DNA of 64,000 bases from Paenisporosarcina sp. OV554 (GCF_003058165.1 NZ_QBUC01000001.1:1-64000), one strand, 5' to 3'. Numbered from the stretch's first letter, positions 1 through 7,627 are shown. Notes: generated from the letters alone by a model not told the origin. Made by a program: numbers and translations.

Positions 1-95
1 GATAGCTATCGGATGAAAAATAGACAGCATTTGTTTTCGGCAAAAGTGTAAAGGGGAAATTAGCGGAAAGTGTAAAATTCTACTTGACGGTTACA
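1..95. mobile_element. candidate terminus of an IS21-like insertion sequence
   Basis: The first 95 bases look unlike the gene they abut. They hold two direct copies of a core AAAGTGTAAA (about 42-52 and 67-77, 25 bp apart), and they would end in TGTAACCG read from the minus strand at position 95. Multiple short repeats inside TG...CA ends are typical of IS21-family elements. The neighbouring PPC gene stops exactly here, its TAA (91-93) lying inside the putative terminus. No transposase is visible because the window begins here, so the assignment is inference. Confidence 0.35.
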
Positions 96-585
96 GTTGG
101 TTTAAAGTCATAGTATTAGCAGTAGTAAGGTTATCGTTGTATTCCTTTTCATAATAATTACTTTCTTCGAAGCCTGCTTTTATTTCATAAGATATATCTT
201 CAGAATTATATTGATCCCAGATTTCTATATAATATGTTCCTTTAGGGAGTCCGACTTGGGTTGAAGCATATCCTTCAACTAGTCCACTGTCATCCGTAGA
301 AACATTTTCATAAACTACACCTTTATTATCTAGGATTGTCCCGTACCAAGATCCATTATTATGATGCTTTATAGATAAAGTAACATTACCATCACCTGGT
401 AGAGTTATTTTATAAAAATCCGAATCATATGAATTGTCTAGTTTTCCTTGATGAGTTTTATTTAACTCGAGTTGGACTGCATTCTCCATAGCAGCATGGG
501 CAAAATCTGTTTTCAAAGAAAAGAAACAACAAATTAATAAAGTGAAAACTGAAATTATTTTTAAAAATTGGTTCAAAAATACCAT
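91..585 (-). CDS. secreted PPC-domain protein, C-terminally truncated
   Basis: Exported protein of 164 residues. Residues 1-32 form a signal peptide (hydrophobic core then AHA-A cleavage site). Residues about 38-135 resemble one bacterial pre-peptidase C-terminal (PPC) domain, a beta-sandwich found in secreted proteases and other surface proteins: SDFYKITLPGDGNVTLSI and GTYYIEIWD match the family pattern. The tail EKEYNDNLTTANTMTLN is the usual opening of a second PPC domain, and the protein stops four residues later, so the gene is probably truncated, apparently by an insertion-sequence end. The ATG at 585 lies only one base from its Shine-Dalgarno AGAGGGG; the TTG at codon 4 (576) has better spacing and may be the true start. 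No catalytic domain is present. Confidence 0.6.
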   Translation of the reverse strand: MVFLNQFLKIISVFTLLICCFFSLKTDFAHAAMENAVQLELNKTHQGKLDNSYDSDFYKITLPGDGNVTLSIKHHNNGSWYGTILDNKGVVYENVSTDDSGLVEGYASTQVGLPKGTYYIEIWDQYNSEDISYEIKAGFEESNYYEKEYNDNLTTANTMTLNQL

Positions 586-958
586 TCCCCTCTGTTATTA
601 AATACCTATTTAAGATTACAATATTTACCGTTCTGTGTATATAAATTTCTAGAAAATCTTGTTATATATTAAAATAGTTATATTATTTGATTGCAAAAAA
701 AAAAACAAAAGAGCCAAATGTATCTCAAATGAATTTGCCATTAAAATTTTGTATTCGATGCCTCTAATCGATTCTGTCATTGGATATTCAAAGTAAACAA
801 ATACAAAGCAACTTACCATTCAGAGGGTTTCGAAAAATCTAGACAATACACTGAAAACGTCTTCGATAAAGTACAAAACAGCGGCTGAAATTACTTCAGC
901 CGCTGTTTCTGTATAGATGTCTATCGATTCTTTTTTTTAGAAGAAAGGCTATTTAGGT
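586..958. other. intergenic region
   Basis: No gene seen. It holds the upstream region of the PPC gene (AT-rich, no clear -35/-10), an A-tract near 696-707, and the terminator at 877-907 belonging to the LVIVD gene. Confidence 0.5.
877..907 (-). terminator. intrinsic terminator of the LVIVD gene
   Basis: A perfect 13-bp stem (877-889 with 895-907) encloses a 5-nt loop and is followed on the minus strand by TTTTGTAC. It begins 52 bp past the stop of the LVIVD gene. Its stem-loop is related to the terminator at 3686-3710 with compensating changes. Confidence 0.8.
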
Positions 959-2347
959 TTATCTAGCCTTATTAGCGTTGTTTACATTCTCAGGGTTATA
1001 ACCATTTTTTTGTAACACTTTTAGTCCTGATCCCATATCAGATGCAAGAACGTAATTTCGATCTACAAAGACTCCCCAGATATTTGATTTACTTGGAATG
1101 TATGAGCCAGTTTCAACTGGATTGGATTCATCTGTAATATCGACTACTCGAACACCACCGGAATAGTGGGATAGGTAAAGTGTATTTCCATGTACTTTCG
1201 GGTCATGGACAGTTGCTCCACCAGGGATTTTTTCTGTGAAATCAGTTTTGAATGTGCTAAGGAGTTTTGGATTCGTTTTGTCTTTAATGTCATAGATCAT
1301 TGTGTAACCATAAGCTGATTCGAATCCATTTCTGACTGGTCCGAAAACTTCGCGTGTTTCAACCAGAACGTTACCGCCTTTTGCTAGGTCCATGGAATGT
1401 GCTGAACCTTGAACATTAGAGCCAAAGTCTGTTTTACCTAAGTAGACAGGGTTCTTAGCATCACTAATATCTAGAATAATGGTACCTAAATCCCAATAAG
1501 AAAGGTAAGCAGTTTTTCCGGTTCCATCAGTTTTTACACTGTGTGCAAAAGCAGTTCTTTGGATACCTTCTTCATCCGTCCAATTATATCCGTCGTAATT
1601 TTCATCGCTAACTTCTGGGATATAATCACGTGGGTTAAATTCATAAATGGTTTCTGGATTTGCTGGATTAGTTACATCTACAAATGAAACATCCATATTC
1701 TCTCCGTGTGAGTAGAAATCAGCATAACAATCAGCAGTTAATACGTAAATGTTATTCCCTTGAACCGTTAAATACAGTTCATGTGTACCACGTGCTGGAG
1801 AAGGGGACTCCCAGAATCCTAATTCCTTAGGCTCTTTTGGATTCGTCACATCGTATAGGACGAAACCGCCTTTCGTATTCGGATTGTTACGATCAAGTTG
1901 TTGTACACTGACAACTGCTAAATCACCTTTAAAATCAGGTGTGTTGACAGTTTTCACAATCACCTTTTCTTGCCAAGTGCCTTCAATCCCGCCAAATGAT
2001 GAAACTTCGACAGGATTAGAAGGATCTTTCATGTCAAATACGCGGACACCGCCAGCGCCACCATTTGCTGAGTGTGTTCCCAGATATGCGAATCCTTTAT
2101 GAGCGTAAACATCTGCAGTAGAGTTTTTAACTCCGTTAAGTTCTTTCAAAGGAACCGCTGCAACTTCTTTCAGATTACCTACATTTTTACTTCCTTCTAA
2201 CAACGGCACCCGCAATTCACTACCAGCTAAATTATCACCTTTTTCTACCGAACCACCTAGTTCGTCATGGGCAAATACAGTTGTTCCTGTAACAGAAAAA
2301 GTTAAAGCTCCTGCCAAAGCAGTTCGAATCCAAAAAGCACTCTTCAT
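959..2347 (-). CDS. secreted LVIVD-repeat beta-propeller protein
   Basis: Exported protein of 462 residues with a signal peptide (residues 1-26, cleavage after VFA). The mature part is a chain of blades carrying the LVIVD-type signature: GVRVFDMKDPSNPVEV, GGFVLYDVTNPKEPKELG, VSFVDVTNPANPETI, GTIILDISDAKNPVYLG, GGVRVVDITDESNPVETG. Such proteins are predicted surface or secreted beta-propellers with no defined activity. The start is set at the ATG at 2347 rather than the upstream TTG, because AGGAGG lies 7 nt before it. The gene is monocistronic, with a terminator at 877-907. Upstream an 18-bp palindrome (2424-2441) may be an operator. No catalytic residues are evident; adhesion or substrate binding is possible. 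Confidence 0.75.
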   Translation of the reverse strand: MKSAFWIRTALAGALTFSVTGTTVFAHDELGGSVEKGDNLAGSELRVPLLEGSKNVGNLKEVAAVPLKELNGVKNSTADVYAHKGFAYLGTHSANGGAGGVRVFDMKDPSNPVEVSSFGGIEGTWQEKVIVKTVNTPDFKGDLAVVSVQQLDRNNPNTKGGFVLYDVTNPKEPKELGFWESPSPARGTHELYLTVQGNNIYVLTADCYADFYSHGENMDVSFVDVTNPANPETIYEFNPRDYIPEVSDENYDGYNWTDEEGIQRTAFAHSVKTDGTGKTAYLSYWDLGTIILDISDAKNPVYLGKTDFGSNVQGSAHSMDLAKGGNVLVETREVFGPVRNGFESAYGYTMIYDIKDKTNPKLLSTFKTDFTEKIPGGATVHDPKVHGNTLYLSHYSGGVRVVDITDESNPVETGSYIPSKSNIWGVFVDRNYVLASDMGSGLKVLQKNGYNPENVNNANKAR

Positions 2348-2423
2348 CAAAATTCCTCCTTCTATTTAGTAATCCTCTTTTTCGGATATTAAGTCTCCCG
2401 AAACAGTATAATTGCATTTTACA

Positions 2424-2441
2424 GAATATTTGGAAATATTC
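2424..2441. promoter_or_regulatory. palindrome, possible operator of the LVIVD gene
   Basis: GAATATTT-GG-AAATATTC is a perfect inverted repeat 77 bp upstream of the LVIVD start, overlapping where a -35 would lie relative to the TATACT-like -10. The binding protein is unknown. Confidence 0.3.
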
Positions 2442-2640
2442 ACATCATTCTTTATTACTAATTAACAATTTATGACAATATACCTGGAATGACATGGGAA
2501 AAGTGTGAATGAGCCTGTTTTTTGGAAGTTAATTTAGTAGTACGTTTATTTGTTGCAAATTTTATGGTCATAATGTAATGGTTTGAAGTATGAATTTGGA
2601 GTATGTAGGGCGAGGGATTAGTAGTAATCGAAAAATTGGA

Positions 2641-2760
2641 TGGGATTTTTGATGAACGATTGCTCAGTTGGAAAATATGAGGTCCAAGTTGGAAAAAAGG
2701 GCAGCCAAGTTGGAAAATTTGAATGCCAAGTTGGAAAAATCACACTCCAAGTTGGAATCG
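2641..2760. repeat. intergenic 21-bp repeat array A1 (five units)
   Basis: The core AGTTGGAA(AA) occurs at 2666, 2687, 2708, 2729 and 2750, exactly 21 bp apart each time, with unrelated 9-11 bp between cores. The array is introduced by TGGGATTTTTGATGAACGAT, nearly the same lead-in as the array at 18985-19145. It lies between the LVIVD gene and the SGNH hydrolase. No function is known to me. Confidence 0.85.
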
Positions 2761-2981
2761 AGATAAAACACCGAACGAAGTCACAAAATCAGTAATAGAT
2801 TATAAAATGATTAGCGAAATTATATCTTCGACTGATACTTTTGTGGAAACAGAGAAATTTAAGCAAAAGTAATAATTTTCAATAAAGTTTAAGGGTGTTC
2901 GATATCGGTAATACTACTATATAAATATAGCAAATATAGTAATTCCAAAAATAGGTTGGAAGAGAAATAGGAAGTGTACAT

Positions 2982-3677
2982 ATGAAGAAGTTTAAAGTTT
3001 GGTTCATCCTGTCTTTAGTGATGAACTTATTGTTAATTGGTATAGGTAGTTTTATTGTGTATAAACAAGGCGGAATGGCTGTTGTTAAAAAATTCTTTTC
3101 TTCAGAAGAGTATTCGGAATACTATATTCAGAAGAAGGTTTCATTCGAGTCTTATGATTATCCTGATGTGGATAAAGTATTTCTCGGGGATAGCATCACG
3201 GATCATGGGGAATTACAAACATATTTTCCAGGTGAAGTCGTTTTGAATCGAGGAATTGTAGAAGATGACACGAAGGGTGTTTTGAATCGAATCGATGAAG
3301 TGGTGAAACGTAATCCAGAAGAAGTCTATATATTGGTAGGGATAAATGATATTGGCGGTAATGTTGATATCGAGGAGTATCACAAGAATATGGAAAAGAT
3401 TATTCAATCTTTTGATCACTCGTCGACCAAAGTGATTGTGCAGTCGATTCTTCCTGTTAATAACCAGAAGTTTGAAAAAAAGATTTCAAATGAAACGGTT
3501 CATCAATTCAATGAAGTGCTTCAACAATTGGCAAAAGAAAATGACATTCAATATGTAGATTTGAATCGACATTTTGAAAATGCTTACGGTCAGTTAAAGA
3601 AAGAGTACACAGTGGACGGAATTCACTTAACTGGTGATGGATATGATGTGTGGATGGAGAAATTGAAATCAAAATGA
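2982..3677 (+). CDS. membrane-anchored SGNH/GDSL-family hydrolase
   Basis: Protein of 231 residues with an N-terminal transmembrane segment (about residues 7-29) and an extracytoplasmic SGNH hydrolase domain. Family blocks are intact: block I FLGDSITD with nucleophile Ser71, block II Gly in LNRGIVEDD, block III GINDIGG with its Asn, and block V DGIHL with Asp212 and His215. Enzymes of this fold are esterases, lipases or carbohydrate O-deacetylases; the substrate cannot be read from the sequence. ATG at 2982 follows a weak purine-rich stretch. A strong terminator follows 8 bp after the stop, so the gene is probably monocistronic. Confidence 0.8.
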   Translation: MKKFKVWFILSLVMNLLLIGIGSFIVYKQGGMAVVKKFFSSEEYSEYYIQKKVSFESYDYPDVDKVFLGDSITDHGELQTYFPGEVVLNRGIVEDDTKGVLNRIDEVVKRNPEEVYILVGINDIGGNVDIEEYHKNMEKIIQSFDHSSTKVIVQSILPVNNQKFEKKISNETVHQFNEVLQQLAKENDIQYVDLNRHFENAYGQLKKEYTVDGIHLTGDGYDVWMEKLKSK

Positions 3678-3685
3678 ATGAATGG

Positions 3686-3714
3686 AGCGGCCGATATTAC
3701 TTCGGTCGCTTTTT
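3686..3714 (+). terminator. intrinsic terminator of the SGNH hydrolase gene
   Basis: A 9-bp stem AGCGGCCGA/TCGGTCGCT with one G-U pair and a 7-nt loop, followed by TTTT. Confidence 0.8.
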
Positions 3715-3899
3715 AAAATTGTTTTTATATTGCCCATAATTTTTGATGTTCGCAAAACTATAAGGTTACTTTGTAAAGGTCTCGTTTTCACGCAAACTTT
3801 TACGAACTCTTCTTATAACCCTTTAATCATTCAGGAATTTACCGCCTTAGTGTTAAATTCTTGTTTTTTGCTTGAACTAAGTCACCGTATGTCGAACAA

Positions 3900-4136
3900 C
3901 TAATTAATTAACATCACAAGTTTTGTACTTTTAGAGATTTTTGGAAACCTTGAATTCATATCTCTAATTAACACAGTGTATGAAAACATAATAATTCCAA
4001 TTAATATTCCTTTCATAATATCTGCTTTGCTTAAACTATTAAATGATTTATTGAAGTTTTCATTCAGATAAAAGATGCAAATTCCAAAAATTGAATGAAG
4101 AAAGAAAAGATATAAGAAATATTTTATTTGCACCAT
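3900..4136 (-). CDS. small hypothetical membrane protein
   Basis: Protein of 78 residues with two predicted membrane segments (about 6-23 and 42-58) separated by a short polar loop with Asn and Lys, and a basic C-terminal tail. AAGGAG lies 10 nt before the ATG, which is the main support for it being real. I do not recognise a family. It stands alone between convergent or divergent genes and no partner is evident. Confidence 0.5.
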   Translation of the reverse strand: MVQIKYFLYLFFLHSIFGICIFYLNENFNKSFNSLSKADIMKGILIGIIMFSYTVLIRDMNSRFPKISKSTKLVMLIN

Positions 4137-4347
4137 AGACTCATTACTCCTTAAAAATTTTATGTAATCGAAAATTCTAGTGAATGGTTTTAGCTGCTCT
4201 TTTAAACTGCGTTACTAAATAAACGTGGGACTGCACCATTAATTTGATAGATAATTAGTGATAATTAAATTATTGACAGCGATTTCTATTTATCGGGCTA
4301 TAAAGGAGTAGTAAATAAAAGAATTTTCCAGGCATTACATACATTAA

Positions 4348-4381
4348 GCAGTCGAAGAGTATCATCTTCGACTGCTTTTTT
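4348..4381 (+). terminator. intrinsic terminator with no obvious upstream gene
   Basis: A perfect 11-bp stem GCAGTCGAAGA/TCTTCGACTGC, 6-nt loop, then six T on the plus strand. No plus-strand ORF precedes it. It may end a small RNA, or serve the minus-strand zinc-ribbon gene whose stop is at 4403. Confidence 0.65.
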
Positions 4382-4402
4382 GTATTGTATAACTTAAATT
4401 AA

Positions 4403-4741
4403 TTATTTAAGTTGTAAAATGCCTTTTGACACAATGATACGAGCATTAAATTTTTCATATGATGCATAAATTGGGTAGGCAAATGCAAGGAAGACGAAAG
4501 CGGTTGGTATTTTTTCGATAAATGGCCAAAATCCTGCGATATAGGTTTGAAGTGTGACTCCGATGAATATGAAAATAGGTGCAACAATAATCGCTAGCAC
4601 TAATAGCCAAGGAGTAACTTTTGTTTCTTTGAATTTTGCGCCACAGTGTGGGCATTTCATAGTAAAGGGATTTGAATATTTTTGAAAGGTTTCTTCTGTA
4701 ATTGAATGGCCGCAGTTCGGGCATGGAAGTGATGAGTCCAT
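4403..4741 (-). CDS. zinc-ribbon membrane protein
   Basis: Protein of 112 residues. The N-terminus has two CxxC knuckles, CPNCG (residues 7-11) and CPHCG (about 30-34), forming a predicted zinc ribbon, followed by two hydrophobic segments (about 45-67 and 76-96) and a short cytoplasmic tail. AAGGGG lies 12 nt upstream of the ATG. Proteins of this layout are common and uncharacterised in Bacillales. No operon partner is seen. Confidence 0.65.
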   Translation of the reverse strand: MDSSLPCPNCGHSITEETFQKYSNPFTMKCPHCGAKFKETKVTPWLLVLAIIVAPIFIFIGVTLQTYIAGFWPFIEKIPTAFVFLAFAYPIYASYEKFNARIIVSKGILQLK

Positions 4742-5052
4742 AGTAATGATAATCCCCTTAATATAAGAATGTTTTCGTTATTATTATACTAAGAGTTATT
4801 CAATTATTAACAGGTACTTTATAATTATGTTATGTAATTTTTTACATAGTATTTATGAATATAGATTGTTTTTTGGCGGCTCGAATTACATCTTTGGCAG
4901 CTGATTTTAATTAATAGATCATTATACTTCTTTCGTTATTAAAAACGGTTTCAAGATTCTAAATTGACGGAAGTTTCTTACATTTTGAAGTGTAATAGAT
5001 TAATATAGTAATGAAATGGTTTATTCACGGAGAGTTAGAAAGGAGCATCAAG
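4742..5052. other. divergent intergenic region
   Basis: AT-rich region between the zinc-ribbon gene and the alpha/beta hydrolase. A TTGACG at about 4963 could be a -35 for the plus strand, but no well-spaced -10 follows. Nothing else is seen. Confidence 0.4.
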
Positions 5053-6348
5053 ATGAATGAGGGGTTTATGTATGTAGAGGGCAGTGAAATTGTTATCAAT
5101 ACACGTTCAGTTCAAGTTGCAAATATAGAAAATGACGAACCATTTATTATTAATGATCAAGAAGTTTCTTTGAAGAAAGTTGAATTAAGTAGTGATTTTA
5201 TTCATGAGATTCCCTATTCAATGAATAAATTGGTGTACAAAGTTACGATTGATAATTTTAAAGAAGATCGTGATCTTTCCTTTCGGTTAGTTTGTGGTGA
5301 TGATGAATACTTTTTTGCCATCCAAGAAGATTATCTTCAGTTATTGGACAATGAAAGTAGTGATTATATTGAGTTGTTAAATCAAGTTTCTCCGAAAGTC
5401 GAGATATTGAGTCATTCAGATAAGGAGACTGCTGTTGAGGCGAAGATTAATAAACAACAGGTGAATTATTTGTTAGATCATTCAGTAAATCAAAGCCTTT
5501 CCACTAATGAACTTGCAAATAAGAACAGTTTTTACATTGTATTAAATAAGTTTAGTAAGGAAACGAGTGAACTCGGTCTGTTTAAGTTACTACCAGATGG
5601 AACGTCTTCTTTTCGAAAAGTTAAGGTAGCTGAAGAAGGTGAGCAGGAGATTAGTGAAAAACCTATTGCCATCATCGTTCACGGATTGGTTTCAAGTATT
5701 AGCGATTCCTATTTTAGTTTGTTTGACTATCTTCAAAAGGCTTATGAAGTATATGGGTTTGAGTACCTTACTGTCGATGAGCGTATAAGTGTAAATGGAG
5801 AATTTTTAGCTAGTGGAGTGAATTATTTAAAGAAAAAGTATCCCGATAAAGAGATACTCATTGTTTCCCATAGTATGGGCGGATTAGTGAGTAGGTCAGC
5901 AACTAGTAAATATGCGGCCCCGTTTAATAAATTGATAATGGCTGGTACACCTAATAATGGTTCGATTCTAATCACTGTACCGATATTAGCGAGGATGTGT
6001 TTAATCGCAAACGGTGTTTTTGGAAGTGGTAGGCGCTCAATTAAAAGTGAAGACTTTTGGGATTTAATAAGAGAGAAAAAATTAAGAGGTTTCGAAGATC
6101 TTGCGAATGATTCGGGGTTTGTTACGGAATTAAATGCTGCTGATATTTTAGATTCTGACAAGAAGTACTTTGCCATAACAGGAAAGTATTTGGGTCTTTC
6201 AAATGATATTTTAGTAAATATTGATAATATGATATCCGTGAATGAAATAAAGATGGCTCACATTTCCACGAGTTGGAATCATTTTAATTACTATGAAGGT
6301 GAGGAAGTTAAGAATTACGTTGGAGAAGCAATTAGGTATTTAAAGTGA
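5053..6348 (+). CDS. alpha/beta hydrolase (lipase-like) with unknown N-terminal region
   Basis: Cytoplasmic protein of 431 residues with no signal peptide. Roughly residues 1-205 match nothing I recognise. From about 210 there is an alpha/beta hydrolase core: IAIIVHGLVSS (oxyanion-hole HG) and the nucleophile elbow IVSHSMGGL with Ser274; His403 or His410 near the C-terminus (AHISTSWNH) is the likely catalytic His. GTPNNGS after the elbow resembles PGAP1-like or lipase-class-2 proteins. The ATG at 5053 is preferred over 5011 because GAAAGGAG lies 8 nt upstream of it. SpoIISA starts about 50 bp downstream on the same strand, so the two may share a transcript. The substrate is unknown. Confidence 0.75.
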   Translation: MNEGFMYVEGSEIVINTRSVQVANIENDEPFIINDQEVSLKKVELSSDFIHEIPYSMNKLVYKVTIDNFKEDRDLSFRLVCGDDEYFFAIQEDYLQLLDNESSDYIELLNQVSPKVEILSHSDKETAVEAKINKQQVNYLLDHSVNQSLSTNELANKNSFYIVLNKFSKETSELGLFKLLPDGTSSFRKVKVAEEGEQEISEKPIAIIVHGLVSSISDSYFSLFDYLQKAYEVYGFEYLTVDERISVNGEFLASGVNYLKKKYPDKEILIVSHSMGGLVSRSATSKYAAPFNKLIMAGTPNNGSILITVPILARMCLIANGVFGSGRRSIKSEDFWDLIREKKLRGFEDLANDSGFVTELNAADILDSDKKYFAITGKYLGLSNDILVNIDNMISVNEIKMAHISTSWNHFNYYEGEEVKNYVGEAIRYLK

Positions 6349-6397
6349 GGAATATTTGTTAGATAGAACAAATAGAATTTGAAAAGGGTTGATTGAA

Positions 6398-7156
6398 GTG
6401 TTAATCTTTATTAAAATTTTAGTTTGGATCGTTTTTACCGCATTGATATTTTACATTATATTTAGCTGGAAAGGAAAAATCAATTCAACCAATTTAACTT
6501 CAATTCGGAAAACTTGGTATGGAATATTCCTTTTTGGTGCATTAGTATATTGGACAGACAAGCCCAGCAGTATAATAAGCGATTGGAAAAATTATTTAAT
6601 TGTTGCAGTCATTTTTATGTTGGTGGATGCTTTTATATTTTTAAGTCTATATTTAAAAAAGGTTGGAAATAATGAGCTACACAGTCTTCCTGAGACTATT
6701 AATGAATTAAGTGATAAAATAGGTGATAATAAAGAAAAAATACGAATAACACGTAGTATTTTGCTTAGCGACTCGATAATCGGGTATTATGAAAGTAACG
6801 AAGAATACTTTGATGGATTGAAAAGTATCATTCAAGAATATGCTGAATGTGAAAGATTAATCATTAAATTCTTTAGCTATAACACCAAGTTGGAAAAAGA
6901 AGAATTAATGAATCGACACAAAAGAAAGAACTTTATAAATATTGATACTCAACTTAATTTATTGGAGACTTATTATAGTAGTGACAGTAAATTAGCTTTG
7001 TATCCTTTTACATTGAATGATTCCATTTATGTATTAGAGATTAGAACGACTAAGTCAATTAGTGAGGTCGATATTTTACTGGTGGATATATTAATTAATA
7101 TGTTTACCCTATCTTCTGAGCTTTACATTATAGAGGGAGGAATATCAAATGACTAA
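6398..7156 (+). CDS. spoIISA: SpoIISA-family toxin
   Basis: Predicted membrane toxin of 252 residues. In B. subtilis, SpoIISA damages the cytoplasmic membrane and blocks sporulation unless bound by SpoIISB. Three N-terminal membrane segments (about 1-21, 34-53, 60-83) are followed by a cytosolic GAF-like domain (about 105-245). The signature region matches the family strongly: IRKTWY, then ALVYWT, then YLIVAV and LVDAFIFLS. The GTG at 6398 is chosen over the TTG at 6389, because GAAAAGGG abuts the TTG but sits 9 nt from the GTG, and the product then starts like B. subtilis SpoIISA (VL-F---VW). It overlaps the downstream antitoxin gene by 8 bp, implying translational coupling. Confidence 0.88.
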   Translation: MLIFIKILVWIVFTALIFYIIFSWKGKINSTNLTSIRKTWYGIFLFGALVYWTDKPSSIISDWKNYLIVAVIFMLVDAFIFLSLYLKKVGNNELHSLPETINELSDKIGDNKEKIRITRSILLSDSIIGYYESNEEYFDGLKSIIQEYAECERLIIKFFSYNTKLEKEELMNRHKRKNFINIDTQLNLLETYYSSDSKLALYPFTLNDSIYVLEIRTTKSISEVDILLVDILINMFTLSSELYIIEGGISND

Positions 7157-7331
7157 TTATGTAGTTGACCGCGAGGGAGAATATCACAGAAAAATGAATA
7201 TTAAAAGATCAATCGTTACTTCTCCTAAAGTTGGTCAAAGTCCAGAAACAAAACGGTTGAAGGAATTAAAGAAGGAAATTTCTCAAAGTATTAATAAATC
7301 TAAACTTGTATTAGGTAAAGATTTCGAATGA
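7149..7331 (+). CDS. spoIISB: SpoIISB-like antitoxin
   Basis: Basic, probably disordered protein of 60 residues that starts inside the 3' end of spoIISA and has its own GGGAGG 8 nt upstream. Its middle, SIVTSPKVGQSPETKRLK, resembles the toxin-binding part of B. subtilis SpoIISB in length, charge and the SP-x-T pattern. Position directly after SpoIISA is the strongest evidence. It is predicted to bind the SpoIISA cytosolic domain and neutralise it. A large palindromic terminator starts at its stop codon. Confidence 0.8.
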   Translation: MTNYVVDREGEYHRKMNIKRSIVTSPKVGQSPETKRLKELKKEISQSINKSKLVLGKDFE

Positions 7332-7363
7332 AAATTCACAACGAATTCGTTGTGAATTTTTTT
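7331..7363 (+). terminator. palindromic terminator after spoIISB
   Basis: A perfect 30-nt palindrome (7331-7360, centred on GAATTC) overlaps the spoIISB stop and runs into a T-tract. It separates spoIISB from the third small ORF, which may therefore be expressed at a different level. Confidence 0.75.
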
Positions 7364-7408
7364 GTTTCACCGCATATACTAAATAAAAAAGGGGTAAGGT
7401 GGTTATTC

Positions 7409-7543
7409 TTGGAAAAAAAGAAGCAGTCAATGAAATTAATTTCCGGAAAAATTCATCCTTCACCTTCGGACATTGCCCTTATAAAGAAAAAAGAAGAGGT
7501 TTTAAGTTTCTTGGAGAAAATTAAAAGAACCATATTTTTATAA
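7409..7543 (+). CDS. small SpoIISC-like protein, possible second antitoxin
   Basis: Protein of 44 residues starting at TTG 7409 with AAGGTGG 6 nt upstream; the longer reading from 7328 would begin inside the terminator hairpin and is rejected. The segment KIHPSPSDIALIKKKEEVL echoes the PSP-x2-K/L-KKE pattern of the preceding SpoIISB-like protein, suggesting a duplicated antitoxin motif. Three-component SpoIISABC systems with a second small antitoxin are known from B. cereus and B. subtilis. Similarity is judged by eye, so the assignment is tentative. Confidence 0.5.
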   Translation: MEKKKQSMKLISGKIHPSPSDIALIKKKEEVLSFLEKIKRTIFL

Positions 7544-7591
7544 ATGACAGGGTAAGAATTGACTGAAAGATTAATAGGGTGATAGGAAGAA

Positions 7592-7627
7592 AGAAGCGGC
7601 CAAATGCATGTTGGTCGCTTCTGTTTT
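7592..7627 (+). terminator. terminator of the spoIIS region
   Basis: A 12-bp stem AGAAGCGGCCAA/TTGGTCGCTTCT (one G-U pair) with a 7-nt loop, then GTTTTA. It could also serve the convergent small membrane-protein gene. Confidence 0.65.

Larger units (their letters stand above)
2351..2981. other. intergenic region with palindrome and 21-bp repeat array
   Basis: No gene seen in 630 bp. From left to right it holds the LVIVD promoter region (TATACT-like -10 on the minus strand near 2410), an 18-bp palindrome at 2424-2441, the 21-bp repeat array at 2641-2760, a weak partial copy of the hairpin element near 2778-2803, and an AT-rich leader for the SGNH hydrolase gene. Confidence 0.5.

Noticed and set aside
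2641-2760. CRISPR array
   Set aside because: The conserved cores are only about 10-12 bp with 9-11 bp between them, far shorter than CRISPR repeats and spacers, and no cas genes are in the window.
3682-3903. 73-residue plus-strand ORF after the SGNH hydrolase
   Set aside because: Begins inside the terminator stem, has no ribosome-binding site and shows no recognisable product.
7328-7408. Longer N-terminus of the third spoIIS ORF from ATG 7328
   Set aside because: The first codons lie within the palindromic terminator after spoIISB and lack a ribosome-binding site; TTG 7409 has one.
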